Assembly (NCBI RefSeq): GCF_048892425.1 | Contig: NZ_JBLZHU010000002.1 | Coordinates: 62,001-126,000, forward strand | Reading direction: 5' to 3' | Origin: Pacificispira sp002696645 | Lineage (GTDB): Bacteria > Pseudomonadota > Alphaproteobacteria > UBA8366 > Aestuariispiraceae | DNA: 64,000 nucleotides | Part shown: positions 16,673 to 24,927 of the stretch, piece by piece | How the letters are laid out: every line of letters begins with the position of its first letter | Numbering within the stretch: position 1 is the first letter of the stretch | The notes under the pieces: model-generated | Told to the model about the DNA's origin: nothing | The model's database searches: none | Seen by the model: only the letters and a program-made list of their open reading frames with translations | Program-made: the position numbers and the translations under genes

Positions 16673-18025
16673 ATGCGTGTTCTTTTGTCAGCGATTGTGA
16701 TCGCTGTTCTTGTTTCTGGGTGCAACACGACTGCGCGCATGGAAGTTCCAACCGTCGTTCAGCCAGAACCCGTTGAATTCAACACCTCCGACATTGTTCC
16801 TTTTGCCTTTCAGGGTGCCGTTTCAGGCATGAGGTTTGGGTCCGTTATTGCCCATTTTCCGGCCGAAGGCGTGCCAGGTATCAGTTCGTCTTTATGCAAT
16901 TATTCCTATACAGGGGAAGTTACGCTTACATTGAATAATGGATCAAGGCATCTGTCCGGTTGGAATGATGAGATGCACATGGCCTTTTTTGAGGTGATGA
17001 AGTCTCAGGGATTTGATGTTGTTGGCGATCCAACCAATTTATTCGATTACAGCGACGAACGTGGGCGTGCTGAATTCGCGATTGGTGCCCGCATAAAGGA
17101 TATGAGCGGCAATTTCTGTGAGGATCATGATTTTTGGTATGGATACCCACAAGATCGATATGCTGGTGAAATGTTTATGGAAGTTGAATGGACGATATTC
17201 AATACCACCATGCGCCAGGAAAAAAACAGAATCACAACAACGGGATATTTCAAGGTCAGAAAATCTTCGAGAACTGGCATGTTGGAGGCTATTATCGGCG
17301 CTTTCAGTGCGGCTACCGAATCACTGGGATCCAATAAGGATTTCATAAAGGCGCTGTCAAAAGAAACCGTAAGATCCGATGTCGTTGCCTCGGTTCCTTT
17401 GACCGATGAGGCTATATATATCCCGGAAATTTCTCTTTCGACGCAGCCCTTTGAAGATCATGTTCGTCGCATTCTCCCATCCGTTGTGACTATCCGCGCA
17501 GGTGGGGGGCATGGTTCGGGATTTGTCATCAGTGAAGATGGTTACATTCTGTCGAACCAGCATGTCGTTGGGGATTTTGATACTGTTCTGGTCCGGTTTG
17601 AAAATGGGGTGGAAATTGATGCTGCGGTTATCCGTCGACATGAAGGGCGGGATGTCGCGCTGTTGAAAATTCCGCTTCGGGGTCTTCGCGCCTTACCGAT
17701 GAATCTGGAACTGCCCGGTATTGCGACCGAAGCCGTCGTTGTCGGCAGTCCCGCAGATGAAGAACTGTATTCAACCGTCACGCGGGGTTCGATCAGTGCC
17801 CTCAGAAAATTCTCCTATGCGTCCGGGGCTACCCCCCTGCTGTACATTCAATCCGATGTCGCGATTACAGGCGGCAACAGCGGTGGCCCGATGTTTGATA
17901 AGGATGGGAATGTTATTGGGATTACTGTCTTGGAACAGTTAGATGCTGATGATGTAAATTTCTTTATTCCTATCGACGATGCTTTGAAGTTCTTGAATAT
18001 CAAACAAACGCCTGCATCAAGTTAA
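16673..18025 (+). CDS. Lipoprotein trypsin-like serine protease with an unrecognised N-terminal domain
   Basis: Probably a membrane-anchored periplasmic protease. The signal peptide ends in a lipobox, LVSGC with Cys about residue 17. Residues of roughly 40-245 form a domain I do not recognise. The C-terminal part (about 265-440) is a DegP/trypsin-like fold with all three catalytic residues: His in SNQHVVG, Asp in GRDVALLK and Ser in TGGNSGGP. No PDZ domain follows. The coding sequence is visibly richer in A and T than grpE and hslV, hinting at acquisition. The ribosome-binding site is aaggtggagg. Its placement between grpE and hslVU suggests, but does not prove, an envelope quality-control role. 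Confidence 0.8.
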   Translation: MRVLLSAIVIAVLVSGCNTTARMEVPTVVQPEPVEFNTSDIVPFAFQGAVSGMRFGSVIAHFPAEGVPGISSSLCNYSYTGEVTLTLNNGSRHLSGWNDEMHMAFFEVMKSQGFDVVGDPTNLFDYSDERGRAEFAIGARIKDMSGNFCEDHDFWYGYPQDRYAGEMFMEVEWTIFNTTMRQEKNRITTTGYFKVRKSSRTGMLEAIIGAFSAATESLGSNKDFIKALSKETVRSDVVASVPLTDEAIYIPEISLSTQPFEDHVRRILPSVVTIRAGGGHGSGFVISEDGYILSNQHVVGDFDTVLVRFENGVEIDAAVIRRHEGRDVALLKIPLRGLRALPMNLELPGIATEAVVVGSPADEELYSTVTRGSISALRKFSYASGATPLLYIQSDVAITGGNSGGPMFDKDGNVIGITVLEQLDADDVNFFIPIDDALKFLNIKQTPASS

Positions 18026-18080
18026 AGCAACGGGGTCATCAATCGCTGTATTTCAAATACACGGGCGAAAGATTTTCGCA

Positions 18081-18109
18081 GTTGACGCATGCGGGCGGAC
18101 CGCCCATAT
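18081..18109 (+). promoter_or_regulatory. Candidate heat-shock (RpoH-type) promoter of hslVU
   Basis: GTTG (18081-18084), 18 bp, then CCCATAT (18103-18109), resembling the alphaproteobacterial RpoH pattern CTTG-N17/18-CYTATNT. A start of transcription about 7 bases later would lie almost at the hslV ATG (18117), implying a very short leader. The same spacing is seen before htpG. Confidence 0.35.
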
Positions 18110-18116
18110 CGGGGGC

Positions 18117-18716
18117 ATGTCAGATAACAACTCCCCCTCTGCCGGCGCTGGGCCGGTTTTTCATGGCACCACCATTCTGTCGGTCCGCAAGGGCGGGCAT
18201 GTGGTGATTGCGGGTGATGGTCAGGTAACGCTTGGCAACACCGTGTTCAAATCCAATGCGCGCAAGGTGCGCCCCCTGGCCGATGGCGAAGTCCTGGTGG
18301 GCTTTGCAGGCGCAACGGCGGATGCCTTCACATTGTTCGAGCGGCTGGAGGCGAAGCTGGAGCAATATCCGAAGCAATTGACCCGCGCCTGTGTCGAACT
18401 GGCGAAAGACTGGCGCACCGATCGCTATCTGCGCCGCCTGGAAGCAATGATGGCCGTGGTGGACAAGGATGTGTCCCTGATTCTAAGCGGCACCGGCGAT
18501 GTGCTGGAGCCCGAAGACGGGTTGATCGGCATCGGGTCCGGCGGGGCCTATGCTCTGGCAGCCGCCCGCGCGCTGGCGGACCGCGAGGATATGAGTGCCG
18601 AAGACATTGCGCGGCGCGCCATGAAAGTCGCCGCCGATATCTGTATCTACACCAATGAAAACATCACGCTGGAAAGCCTGACCGCGGAAAGCGCCAGCAA
18701 AGGGGGCAAGCTATGA
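18117..18716 (+). CDS. hslV: ATP-dependent protease proteolytic subunit HslV
   Basis: Threonine peptidase chamber of the HslUV (ClpQY) protease. The catalytic Thr is Thr18 in FHGTTILSVRKGG, so a 17-residue propeptide must be removed, as in other alphaproteobacteria. Other family blocks are VVIAGDGQVTLGNTVFK and IGSGGAYALAAARAL. At 199 aa it overlaps hslU by 4 bp. Confidence 0.96.
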   Translation: MSDNNSPSAGAGPVFHGTTILSVRKGGHVVIAGDGQVTLGNTVFKSNARKVRPLADGEVLVGFAGATADAFTLFERLEAKLEQYPKQLTRACVELAKDWRTDRYLRRLEAMMAVVDKDVSLILSGTGDVLEPEDGLIGIGSGGAYALAAARALADREDMSAEDIARRAMKVAADICIYTNENITLESLTAESASKGGKL

Positions 18717-20029
18717 CCGATTTCAGCCCTCGGGAGATCGTCTCTGAATTGGACCGGTTCATCATTGGCCAGGGCGATGCGAAACGCGCCGTTGCCATTG
18801 CGCTGCGCAACCGCTGGCGTCGCTTGAAGCTGCCGCCAGAGCTGCGCGAAGAAGTGCTGCCCAAGAACATTCTGATGATTGGCCCAACCGGCGTTGGTAA
18901 GACAGAAATCGCCCGGCGCCTGGCAAAGCTGGCCCGCGCCCCCTTTATCAAGGTGGAAGCCACAAAGTTTACAGAAGTCGGCTATGTTGGCCGCGATGTG
19001 GAACAGATCATCCGCGATCTGGTCGAGGTTGCCATCCAGATGGAAACCGAAACCCAGCGCCGCGAAGTGAATGCCAAGGCCGAAATCCATGCCGAAGAGC
19101 GCGTGATTGATGCGCTGGTGGGACAGAACGCATCCGATTCGACGCGCCAGTCTTTTCGTAAAAAGCTGCGTGAAGGATCGCTGGACGAGAAGGAAATTGA
19201 AATCCAGGTCGCCGATACCGGCGGGATGGGCCTGCCCACCATGGATATTCCCGGCATGCCCGGTGCCCAGATGGGCATGTTGAACTTAAATGAGATCTTC
19301 GGCAAAGCCATGGGCGGCGGGCGCACGAAGGCGCGCAAAATGTCGGTGCGTGAATCCTATGACGTCTTGGTCGCAGAAGAGGCAGACAAGCTGGTCGATC
19401 ACGAAGCGATCAAGCTGGCCGCCATTGAAAATGTTGAGCAGAACGGCATCGCCTTTATCGACGAGATTGACAAAATCACCGTGCGGTCCGAACGCTCCGG
19501 CGGGGATGTCAGCCGCGAGGGGGTCCAGCGGGATCTGCTGCCCCTGATTGAGGGGACGACGGTTGCGACCAAACATGGCGCGGTGAAGACGGATTACATT
19601 CTGTTTGTCGCCAGCGGGGCCTTCCACCTGGCAAAACCCAGCGACCTGTTGCCGGAATTACAGGGTCGCCTGCCGATCCGCGTCAGCCTGAATGCGCTGA
19701 CGGAAAAGGACTTCCGCCGCATCCTGACGGAGCCGGATAACAGTCTGATCAAACAATATGTCGCGCTGATGGGAACGGAAAACCTGACCCTGACCTTCAC
19801 CGATGATGCGATTGATGCACTGGCCAAGCTGGCGGCGGAGATCAATGCCTCTGTCGAGAATATCGGGGCCCGTCGCCTGCACACCGTGCTGGAAAAACTG
19901 TTGGAAGAGATCAGCTTCACCGCGTCCGACAAGCCCGATGGCGAGGAAGTCACCATTGATGCCGCTTATGTCAACCAGCATGTCGGCGACCTGGCGAAAG
20001 ATACGGATTTGAGTAAGTTTATCCTGTAA
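18713..20029 (+). CDS. hslU: HslU ATPase subunit
   Basis: AAA+ unfoldase that feeds HslV. Walker A is GPTGVGKT (57-64), Walker B AFIDEID, followed by the I-domain-containing middle and the sensor-2 arginine region ENIGARRLHTVLE. The C-terminus ends LSKFIL, the tail that docks into HslV. At 438 aa it is full length. It is coupled to hslV by a 4-bp overlap. Confidence 0.96.
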   Translation: MTDFSPREIVSELDRFIIGQGDAKRAVAIALRNRWRRLKLPPELREEVLPKNILMIGPTGVGKTEIARRLAKLARAPFIKVEATKFTEVGYVGRDVEQIIRDLVEVAIQMETETQRREVNAKAEIHAEERVIDALVGQNASDSTRQSFRKKLREGSLDEKEIEIQVADTGGMGLPTMDIPGMPGAQMGMLNLNEIFGKAMGGGRTKARKMSVRESYDVLVAEEADKLVDHEAIKLAAIENVEQNGIAFIDEIDKITVRSERSGGDVSREGVQRDLLPLIEGTTVATKHGAVKTDYILFVASGAFHLAKPSDLLPELQGRLPIRVSLNALTEKDFRRILTEPDNSLIKQYVALMGTENLTLTFTDDAIDALAKLAAEINASVENIGARRLHTVLEKLLEEISFTASDKPDGEEVTIDAAYVNQHVGDLAKDTDLSKFIL

Positions 20030-20054
20030 CGTGGTCCATATTGCAGATACAGGC

Positions 20055-20819
20055 TTACCGCGCCTTCTGATAGGCCTGAAACGCGGCTAACAGTTTTGGG
20101 ATGTTGGGATTTAGCTGATCCCATTCCGTTGAGACCGTGCGATCCTGGTCCAGGGTATAGCGGCGGAAATCATCGCACCAATGATGGTCCATGTTGCTGC
20201 GCAGGGCGATGGCCTCATCGGTCGTTTTGTCATAGCCCAAGGCCTGTTTCGCGTGTTCTTCTACCAGATAGGCTTCGCATTCGATATCCAGTTCTGTCAT
20301 GTCCTCCAGCCGTCCCTGCATATCCTGATAGGCATGCCCGGCCAGTTCATGGGCAATGGTGCTGGCCAGGTGATTGGCGTCCCACTGAATGCCTGCACGA
20401 CCAAATAGAATGACAAACGTCCGCTTACCCGCCGCCGGATCATAGTTGTCCGCAAAATAGGTCGCCAGGGATACGGTGGCCAGAACGTCCCTGGGATGGC
20501 GGGCATCATAGAAAATCTGAATATCGCCCTTCTTTTTCAGCGCCGCGATCCGGTCGCGCGCCATGGGCACCTTCTTGACGACCGTTTCGACCGCCAGAAC
20601 CATCCGTTCCATCGCCACATCCGCAGGCGTTGTCGGGATTCCGTCAATCCTGTCCGTCTCGGGAATGAAAGAGATGAAATGAATGCCCCCAACCGTGCGG
20701 GAAAGCGCCTGATCGGCAAACGCGCCTGAAACACTGATGAAACAGAAAATAAGCGTCCCCAGAAAAGCGACGGCACAATGTTTCCAAAGGGGATCATTCA
20801 AAGACTTCATAAAATACAA
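20055..20819 (-). CDS. Secreted protein with HELAGH motif, putative metallopeptidase-like
   Basis: A 254-aa exported protein: hydrophobic N-terminal signal (VAFLGTLIFCFISVSGAFA, cleavage near residue 35). A helix with TIAHELAGHAYQD (His157, Glu158, His162) is followed by DIECEAYLVEEHAKQALG, an arrangement like a zinc peptidase with a downstream acidic ligand. The spacing is HExxxH, not the canonical HExxH, so zinc binding is unproven. A second possible start is Met4. It is convergent with hslU (25 bp between stops). I do not recognise a named family. Confidence 0.6.
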   Translation of the reverse strand: MYFMKSLNDPLWKHCAVAFLGTLIFCFISVSGAFADQALSRTVGGIHFISFIPETDRIDGIPTTPADVAMERMVLAVETVVKKVPMARDRIAALKKKGDIQIFYDARHPRDVLATVSLATYFADNYDPAAGKRTFVILFGRAGIQWDANHLASTIAHELAGHAYQDMQGRLEDMTELDIECEAYLVEEHAKQALGYDKTTDEAIALRSNMDHHWCDDFRRYTLDQDRTVSTEWDQLNPNIPKLLAAFQAYQKAR

Positions 20820-20876
20820 TCTAGGATGATTGTCATGCCCTGCAAAGATAAACCTACTGGCAAAAGACTATCTGCC

Positions 20877-20915
20877 AAAAAAAGACCGCCCGCCGGATTT
20901 CTCCAACGGACGGCC
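20877..20915 (-). terminator. Rho-independent terminator of aceA
   Basis: On the minus strand a 13-bp stem (arms 20903-20915 and 20884-20896, all pairs formed when G-U wobbles are allowed, 6-nt loop) is followed by seven U residues (20877-20883). It lies 54 bp after the aceA stop. Confidence 0.75.
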
Positions 20916-20968
20916 CTCCCCACTAAAGCTTTCCTACCCTAAACCGGACCGCCTCTTAATGGGCGTTC

Positions 20969-22291
20969 TCAGTGGAACTGTGCTGTCTCGGTCGATTCCC
21001 CCATGGCAGTGGTGGAGCTTTCGCCAACCGCCGTGGTGCTGTTGACCGCATCGAAATAGCTGACCCCGACCTCATGCTGATGGCGGGTCGCAGAGAAGCC
21101 ATGGGCTTCGGCAGCGAATTCTGCCTGTTGCAGTTCAGAATAGCCCGCCATGCCGCGATCCTTATAGGCCCGTGCCAGTTCAAACGTGGCATAGTTGACG
21201 CTGTGGAAGCCAGCCAGGGTGATGAACTGGAATTTATAGCCAAGCGCCCCCAGCTCCTTCTGGAAGCTTTCCATTTCCGCCTTGCTGAGATGCTTCGCCC
21301 AGTTGAAGGAGGGCGAGCAGTTATAGGCCAACATCTGGTTCGGAAATTCCGCATGGATCGCATCGGCGAATTGCTTTGCCTGTTCGATGCTGGGGGTGGA
21401 GGTTTCCATCCACAGCAGGTCCGCATAGGGCGCGAAGGCTAGGCCACGGGCAATGCACATATCCATGCCACCGGTGATGCGATAGAAGCCTTCTGCCGTC
21501 CGCTCCCCGGTCAGGAAGGGTTGATCGCGTTCGTCCACATCCGTGGTTATCAGGCGGGCTGCCTCGGCATCAGTGCGAGCCATGATGATGGTCGGTACGC
21601 CCATGACGTCGGCTGCCAGGCGTGCAGAGGACAGGTTGCGCACGGCCTGTTGTGTCGGCAACAGAACCTTGCCACCCAGATGACCGCATTTCTTTTCTGA
21701 TGACAGCTGATCTTCAAAATGAACGCCAGCAGCGCCCGCCTTGATCATCGCCTTCATCAGTTCGAACACATTCAGCGGTCCACCAAAGCCAGCTTCCGCA
21801 TCGGCAACGATGGGCGCGAACCAATCGATATCCGTTGTGTTCTCGCCTGACAGGCGTTCCATGGTCTGGATCTGGTCCTGACGCATGAAGGCGTTGTTGA
21901 TCCGCTCCACCACTTGAGGGACGGAGGAGACAGGATACAGCGACTGGTCCGGATACATCTGGCCCGCATTATTGGCGTCGGCGGCGACCTGCCAGCCAGA
22001 CAGATAGATCGCCTGCAGGCCCGCGCGGACATGCTGTGTTGCCTGACAGCCGGTGAAGGCACCCAGCGTGTTTACATAAGGCTCTTCATTGATCAGCTTC
22101 CACAGCTTTTGCGCGCCCAGTTCCGCCAGGGTGTTGCGGATCTGGATGGAGCCGCGCAGCTTTGCCACATCATGCTTAGAATAATCACGGCGGGTCGTTG
22201 CCCAGCGGTTCGGGGCATAATCCGGGGCGTCCCAGTGGTCACCGCCGCCGTCGCCCCAATTGTAATTGTCATTCGGTCCCAAGCTATCCAT
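20969..22291 (-). CDS. aceA: Isocitrate lyase
   Basis: First enzyme of the glyoxylate shunt, splitting isocitrate to glyoxylate and succinate for growth on acetate or fatty acids. The catalytic loop is KKCGHLGGKVLLPTQ, preceded by VHFEDQLSSE; the substrate-binding segment NYNWGDGGGD lies near the N-terminus in an unusual early position that is typical of this 440-aa bacterial form. ANMLAYNCSPSFNW-type sequence (MLAYNCSPSFNWAKHL) is also diagnostic. It is transcribed away from the ScfR-like regulator. No malate synthase gene is in the window. Confidence 0.94.
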   Translation of the reverse strand: MDSLGPNDNYNWGDGGGDHWDAPDYAPNRWATTRRDYSKHDVAKLRGSIQIRNTLAELGAQKLWKLINEEPYVNTLGAFTGCQATQHVRAGLQAIYLSGWQVAADANNAGQMYPDQSLYPVSSVPQVVERINNAFMRQDQIQTMERLSGENTTDIDWFAPIVADAEAGFGGPLNVFELMKAMIKAGAAGVHFEDQLSSEKKCGHLGGKVLLPTQQAVRNLSSARLAADVMGVPTIIMARTDAEAARLITTDVDERDQPFLTGERTAEGFYRITGGMDMCIARGLAFAPYADLLWMETSTPSIEQAKQFADAIHAEFPNQMLAYNCSPSFNWAKHLSKAEMESFQKELGALGYKFQFITLAGFHSVNYATFELARAYKDRGMAGYSELQQAEFAAEAHGFSATRHQHEVGVSYFDAVNSTTAVGESSTTAMGESTETAQFH

Positions 22292-22363
22292 CGGTTCAAT
22301 CCTTCTCAGTTGGTTCAGACCCGGTCGCGGGTCAGGTTGGGTAAAGGCGCTGTTTGGAAAGTT

Positions 22364-22383
22364 CTTTACAAGACTTTGTAAAG
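22364..22383. promoter_or_regulatory. Inverted-repeat operator upstream of aceA
   Basis: Perfect palindrome CTTTACAA-gact-TTGTAAAG, 73-92 bp before the aceA start. TTTGC/ACAAA-type half sites are the known target style of ScfR/RamB/MccR short-chain-acyl regulators, and such a regulator is encoded divergently at 22518. Confidence 0.6.
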
Positions 22384-22455
22384 CGCCGTGTGTTTCCTCT
22401 GAAACCTTGGATACAGCCGAATGATGCGCTGCACAACGGTAACCAACATAACATA

Positions 22456-22503
22456 TTGTAAAGATTTCTCGTAAATGCTTTACTATTGGTTAACCTTGTA
22501 AAT
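22456..22503. promoter_or_regulatory. Further TTGTAAA half sites upstream of the ScfR-like gene
   Basis: TTGTAAAG at 22456-22463, CTTTAC at 22478-22483 (inverted) and TTGTAAAT at 22496-22503, just before the regulator's ATG at 22518. They share the half site of the palindrome at 22364-22383 and suggest autoregulation. Confidence 0.5.
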
Positions 22504-22517
22504 ATTAGGAATTTGCA

Positions 22518-24080
22518 ATGGCAAACCCCGTCGCAAAACTTGGACCAAAGTCTGGCACCAAACCTGCCTCTCGCGACGCGATGAAGGTTGGCCCGAAAAT
22601 TCGACGGCTGCGGCGAGAACAATCTCTCAGCCAGGCGGCCCTGGCTGATATCCTGGAAGTCAGTGCCAGCTACCTCAATTTAATTGAGCACAACCGCCGC
22701 AAGGTGACCGTTCCGCTGTTGATGAAACTATCGGACTATTTCAACATTCCCGTCGATCAACTGGCGGAAGAAGAGGAGGGGCGGCTATACAGCGATGTGA
22801 TGGAGGCCCTCAGCGATCCTCTCTTCGACGATTATGATATTCGCAACACCGATGTGCGCGATCTGGTGGAGGTCAGCCCGGAATCCGCCCGGGCGCTGCT
22901 GCGGGTCTGTGATGCCTATCAGACGACCCTGACCGATGCGCGCAGTCTCGCCGCCTCTGCCAGCGATGATCCCGACGGGCGCATGTCCCTGGGCGGCCTG
23001 TTGGGGGGGATTGGGGCCAGCACGCTATCGGCGTCTGACATCGTGTCTGACTTTATTCAGGCCAACAGCAATTACTTCCAGGATTTAGAGGATGAGGCCG
23101 ACCGCGTCAGGCGGGAAATAGGCATTGTTGGCGGGTCCGCCAGATCCCTGGACACGTTGGTCGATTATTTGCGCCAGGCCCATGACGTGCGCGTTAATTT
23201 CATCGAACCCCCCGCCGATCCCAAGGCCAGCCCACCCATCACACGGCGATTTCATCCACAACAGAAACTGCTGGAAGTCAATCAACGGCTCAGCGGGGCC
23301 AGCCGCGCCTTTCAGATGTCCCACCAGATTGCGCTGCTCTCTGCCGGGTCGGTGATCGACATGCTGTTGATGGAGGCTGGTTTAAAAGAAGGCCCGCCCA
23401 GAACCCTGGGGCGGATTGCCCTGGCCAATTATCTGGCCGCCGCCCTGTTGCTGCCCTATGAGGCGTTCCTGGGCAGTGCGCGCGACTGTCGCTATGACAT
23501 TGAATTGCTGCAACACCGATGGCGGGCCGGGTTTGAACAAATCTGCCACCGCCTGACCACCCTGAACAAACCGACCGACCGCGGTATCCCGTTGCATATG
23601 CTGCGGGTCGATCTGGCGGGTAATATCTCCAAACGCTTCACCCTATCCGGTCTGCCGATTCCCCGGCATGGCGGGGCCTGCAGCCGATGGAATATCTATT
23701 CCGCCTTTTTGAATCCGGGCCAGATCCAGGCCCAGGTCTCCAGCCTGCCCGATGGCACATCTTACTTTTGTATCGCGCGAACGATCACCAAGGGGGGTAT
23801 CGGCTTTGGCGCGCAGCGCAGTGTTTTGTCCATCGGGATGGGCTGCGATGTGCGCTATGCCAAGGATATCGTCTATGCAGATGCCCTGGACTTGAGCCAT
23901 GCAGACAGGTTCTCCGGAATCGGGGTCGCCTGCCGCATTTGTGAGCGGATGGACTGCACCCAGCGGGCCTTCCCGCCGGTTCATCTGCGCTATGACATCG
24001 AAGAAAATGTCCGTGGCCCCAGCCCCTACACCGCCCCCGGCTGGCCCCACCACCACGAACGCCCGGGGGGCACGCGGTAG
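22518..24080 (+). CDS. ScfR/RamB-family short-chain fatty acyl transcriptional regulator
   Basis: A 520-aa regulator with an N-terminal XRE helix-turn-helix (about residues 28-82, KIRRLRREQSLSQAALADILEVSASYLNLIE split across helices), a central ImmA/IrrE-like region in which the peptidase HExxH is replaced (MSHQIALL), and a C-terminal DUF2083 domain with the conserved cysteine cluster CRICERMDC. Members sense acyl-CoA-type metabolites and control glyoxylate-shunt or methylcitrate genes. The divergent aceA and shared operator half sites make aceA its likely target. No closer name can be justified. Confidence 0.88.
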   Translation: MANPVAKLGPKSGTKPASRDAMKVGPKIRRLRREQSLSQAALADILEVSASYLNLIEHNRRKVTVPLLMKLSDYFNIPVDQLAEEEEGRLYSDVMEALSDPLFDDYDIRNTDVRDLVEVSPESARALLRVCDAYQTTLTDARSLAASASDDPDGRMSLGGLLGGIGASTLSASDIVSDFIQANSNYFQDLEDEADRVRREIGIVGGSARSLDTLVDYLRQAHDVRVNFIEPPADPKASPPITRRFHPQQKLLEVNQRLSGASRAFQMSHQIALLSAGSVIDMLLMEAGLKEGPPRTLGRIALANYLAAALLLPYEAFLGSARDCRYDIELLQHRWRAGFEQICHRLTTLNKPTDRGIPLHMLRVDLAGNISKRFTLSGLPIPRHGGACSRWNIYSAFLNPGQIQAQVSSLPDGTSYFCIARTITKGGIGFGAQRSVLSIGMGCDVRYAKDIVYADALDLSHADRFSGIGVACRICERMDCTQRAFPPVHLRYDIEENVRGPSPYTAPGWPHHHERPGGTR

Positions 24081-24081
24081 A

Positions 24082-24131
24082 GGGCAATAATTGGCCTCCA
24101 AGTTGACAAAGGGCAATTATTGGCCTATATT
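24082..24131 (+). promoter_or_regulatory. Promoter with paired operator repeats for the DUF4160/DUF2442 pair
   Basis: TTGACA (24103-24108), 17 bp and TATATT (24126-24131) form a near-consensus sigma-70 promoter. A 16-bp repeat, gggcaataattggcct at 24082-24097 and gggcaattattggcct at 24111-24126, places one copy inside the promoter spacer and the other 29 bp upstream (about three helical turns). This layout is expected of an autorepressed operon. Confidence 0.75.
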
Positions 24132-24151
24132 TGGGATGTGGGGGAAGATGC

Positions 24152-24379
24152 ATGCCAACGATTGCTGATTTTGGATCGTTCCGGATTTACATGTACTTCC
24201 AGGATGAGAACCCCCCGCATGTACATATCATTGGTCCAGATTTTGCCGCGAAACTGCGATTGGACGATGCGGTAAAGATTGCGGGCGATCTGCCCAAAAA
24301 GGTCGAACGGGAGGCCATTGCCTATGTGCAAGATCATCGGGATGAGCTTTTGAAGTGCTGGAGCTTGTATCAGGAGTGA
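24152..24379 (+). CDS. DUF4160 domain protein
   Basis: A 75-aa protein. The start is the ATG at 24152 (MPTIADFGSFRIYMYFQDENPPHVHI split) after the ribosome site gggggaag; a longer frame from 24131 would begin inside the -10 box and is rejected. The core F..I.MYF.D..PPHVH, A.L.L.D...., L......E....V...R.ELL..W is the DUF4160 pattern. Function is unproven; the family is found next to DUF2442 genes and has been suspected of toxin-antitoxin-like roles. Its stop shares one base with the next ATG (TGATG). Confidence 0.8.
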   Translation: MPTIADFGSFRIYMYFQDENPPHVHIIGPDFAAKLRLDDAVKIAGDLPKKVEREAIAYVQDHRDELLKCWSLYQE

Positions 24380-24849
24380 TGGAGATGACCGCCATGCGAT
24401 TGCAGAACGTGAAGCCATTAGAGAATTTTTGCCTCGCGCTTACTTGGGAAGATGGCCCTACCCAAGTTGCAGATCTGTCCGGATTGGTGCGCGCCTCCAG
24501 ACATTTCAACGTCTTCGCCAAGGACCCCGATGCGTTTAAAACCGTCACCACAATCAATTGGGGGCATGGCGTTGGCTGGTCCAATGGTCTGGATTTCAGC
24601 GCGGAAAACCTGGCGCTGATCGCATCAGAACAATCAGATCGGTCCGGCGTCACCTTGCTGAATGCCTTTAAGGAAAAATACAACCTTACTAATGATCAGA
24701 TGGCCCAAGCGCTGGGATACAGCCGGACACAAATCAAAAATTTCCGATCAGGCACATCGCCCGTGACCTATACAGTGTGGCGCGCTGTGACGGATATGAT
24801 GGAACGATCTGCATTGTTGTATGCGCGGTTGGCAAACAGCCAGCGATAG
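24379..24849 (+). CDS. DUF2442 domain protein with C-terminal HTH-like region
   Basis: A 156-aa protein. Start at 24379 (MEMTAMRLQNVKPLENF) because ribosome site caggag precedes it and it overlaps the DUF4160 stop; ATG 24385 is possible. The first 80 residues match DUF2442 (L..TWEDG...VDLSGLV, then GVGWSNGLDFSAENL). The last 50 residues (NLTNDQMAQALGYSRTQIKNF) look like a Cro/XRE-type helix-turn-helix. This protein is the best candidate for binding the repeats at 24082-24126, as an antitoxin-like autoregulator. Confidence 0.75.
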   Translation: MEMTAMRLQNVKPLENFCLALTWEDGPTQVADLSGLVRASRHFNVFAKDPDAFKTVTTINWGHGVGWSNGLDFSAENLALIASEQSDRSGVTLLNAFKEKYNLTNDQMAQALGYSRTQIKNFRSGTSPVTYTVWRAVTDMMERSALLYARLANSQR

Positions 24850-24856
24850 GGGCGCA

Positions 24857-24891
24857 AAGAAAACGCCCGGACCAGTTTCCCGGTCCGGGCG
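24857..24891 (-). terminator. Rho-independent terminator of pnp
   Basis: Perfect 10-bp stem, CGCCCGGACC (24864-24873) with GGTCCGGGCG (24882-24891), followed on the minus strand by UUUUCUUU. It lies 37 bp after the pnp stop and 14 bp after the convergent DUF2442 gene. Confidence 0.85.
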
Positions 24892-24927
24892 CATTTCAGT
24901 CAATCGCATTCTAAGGTCGGTTCAACC

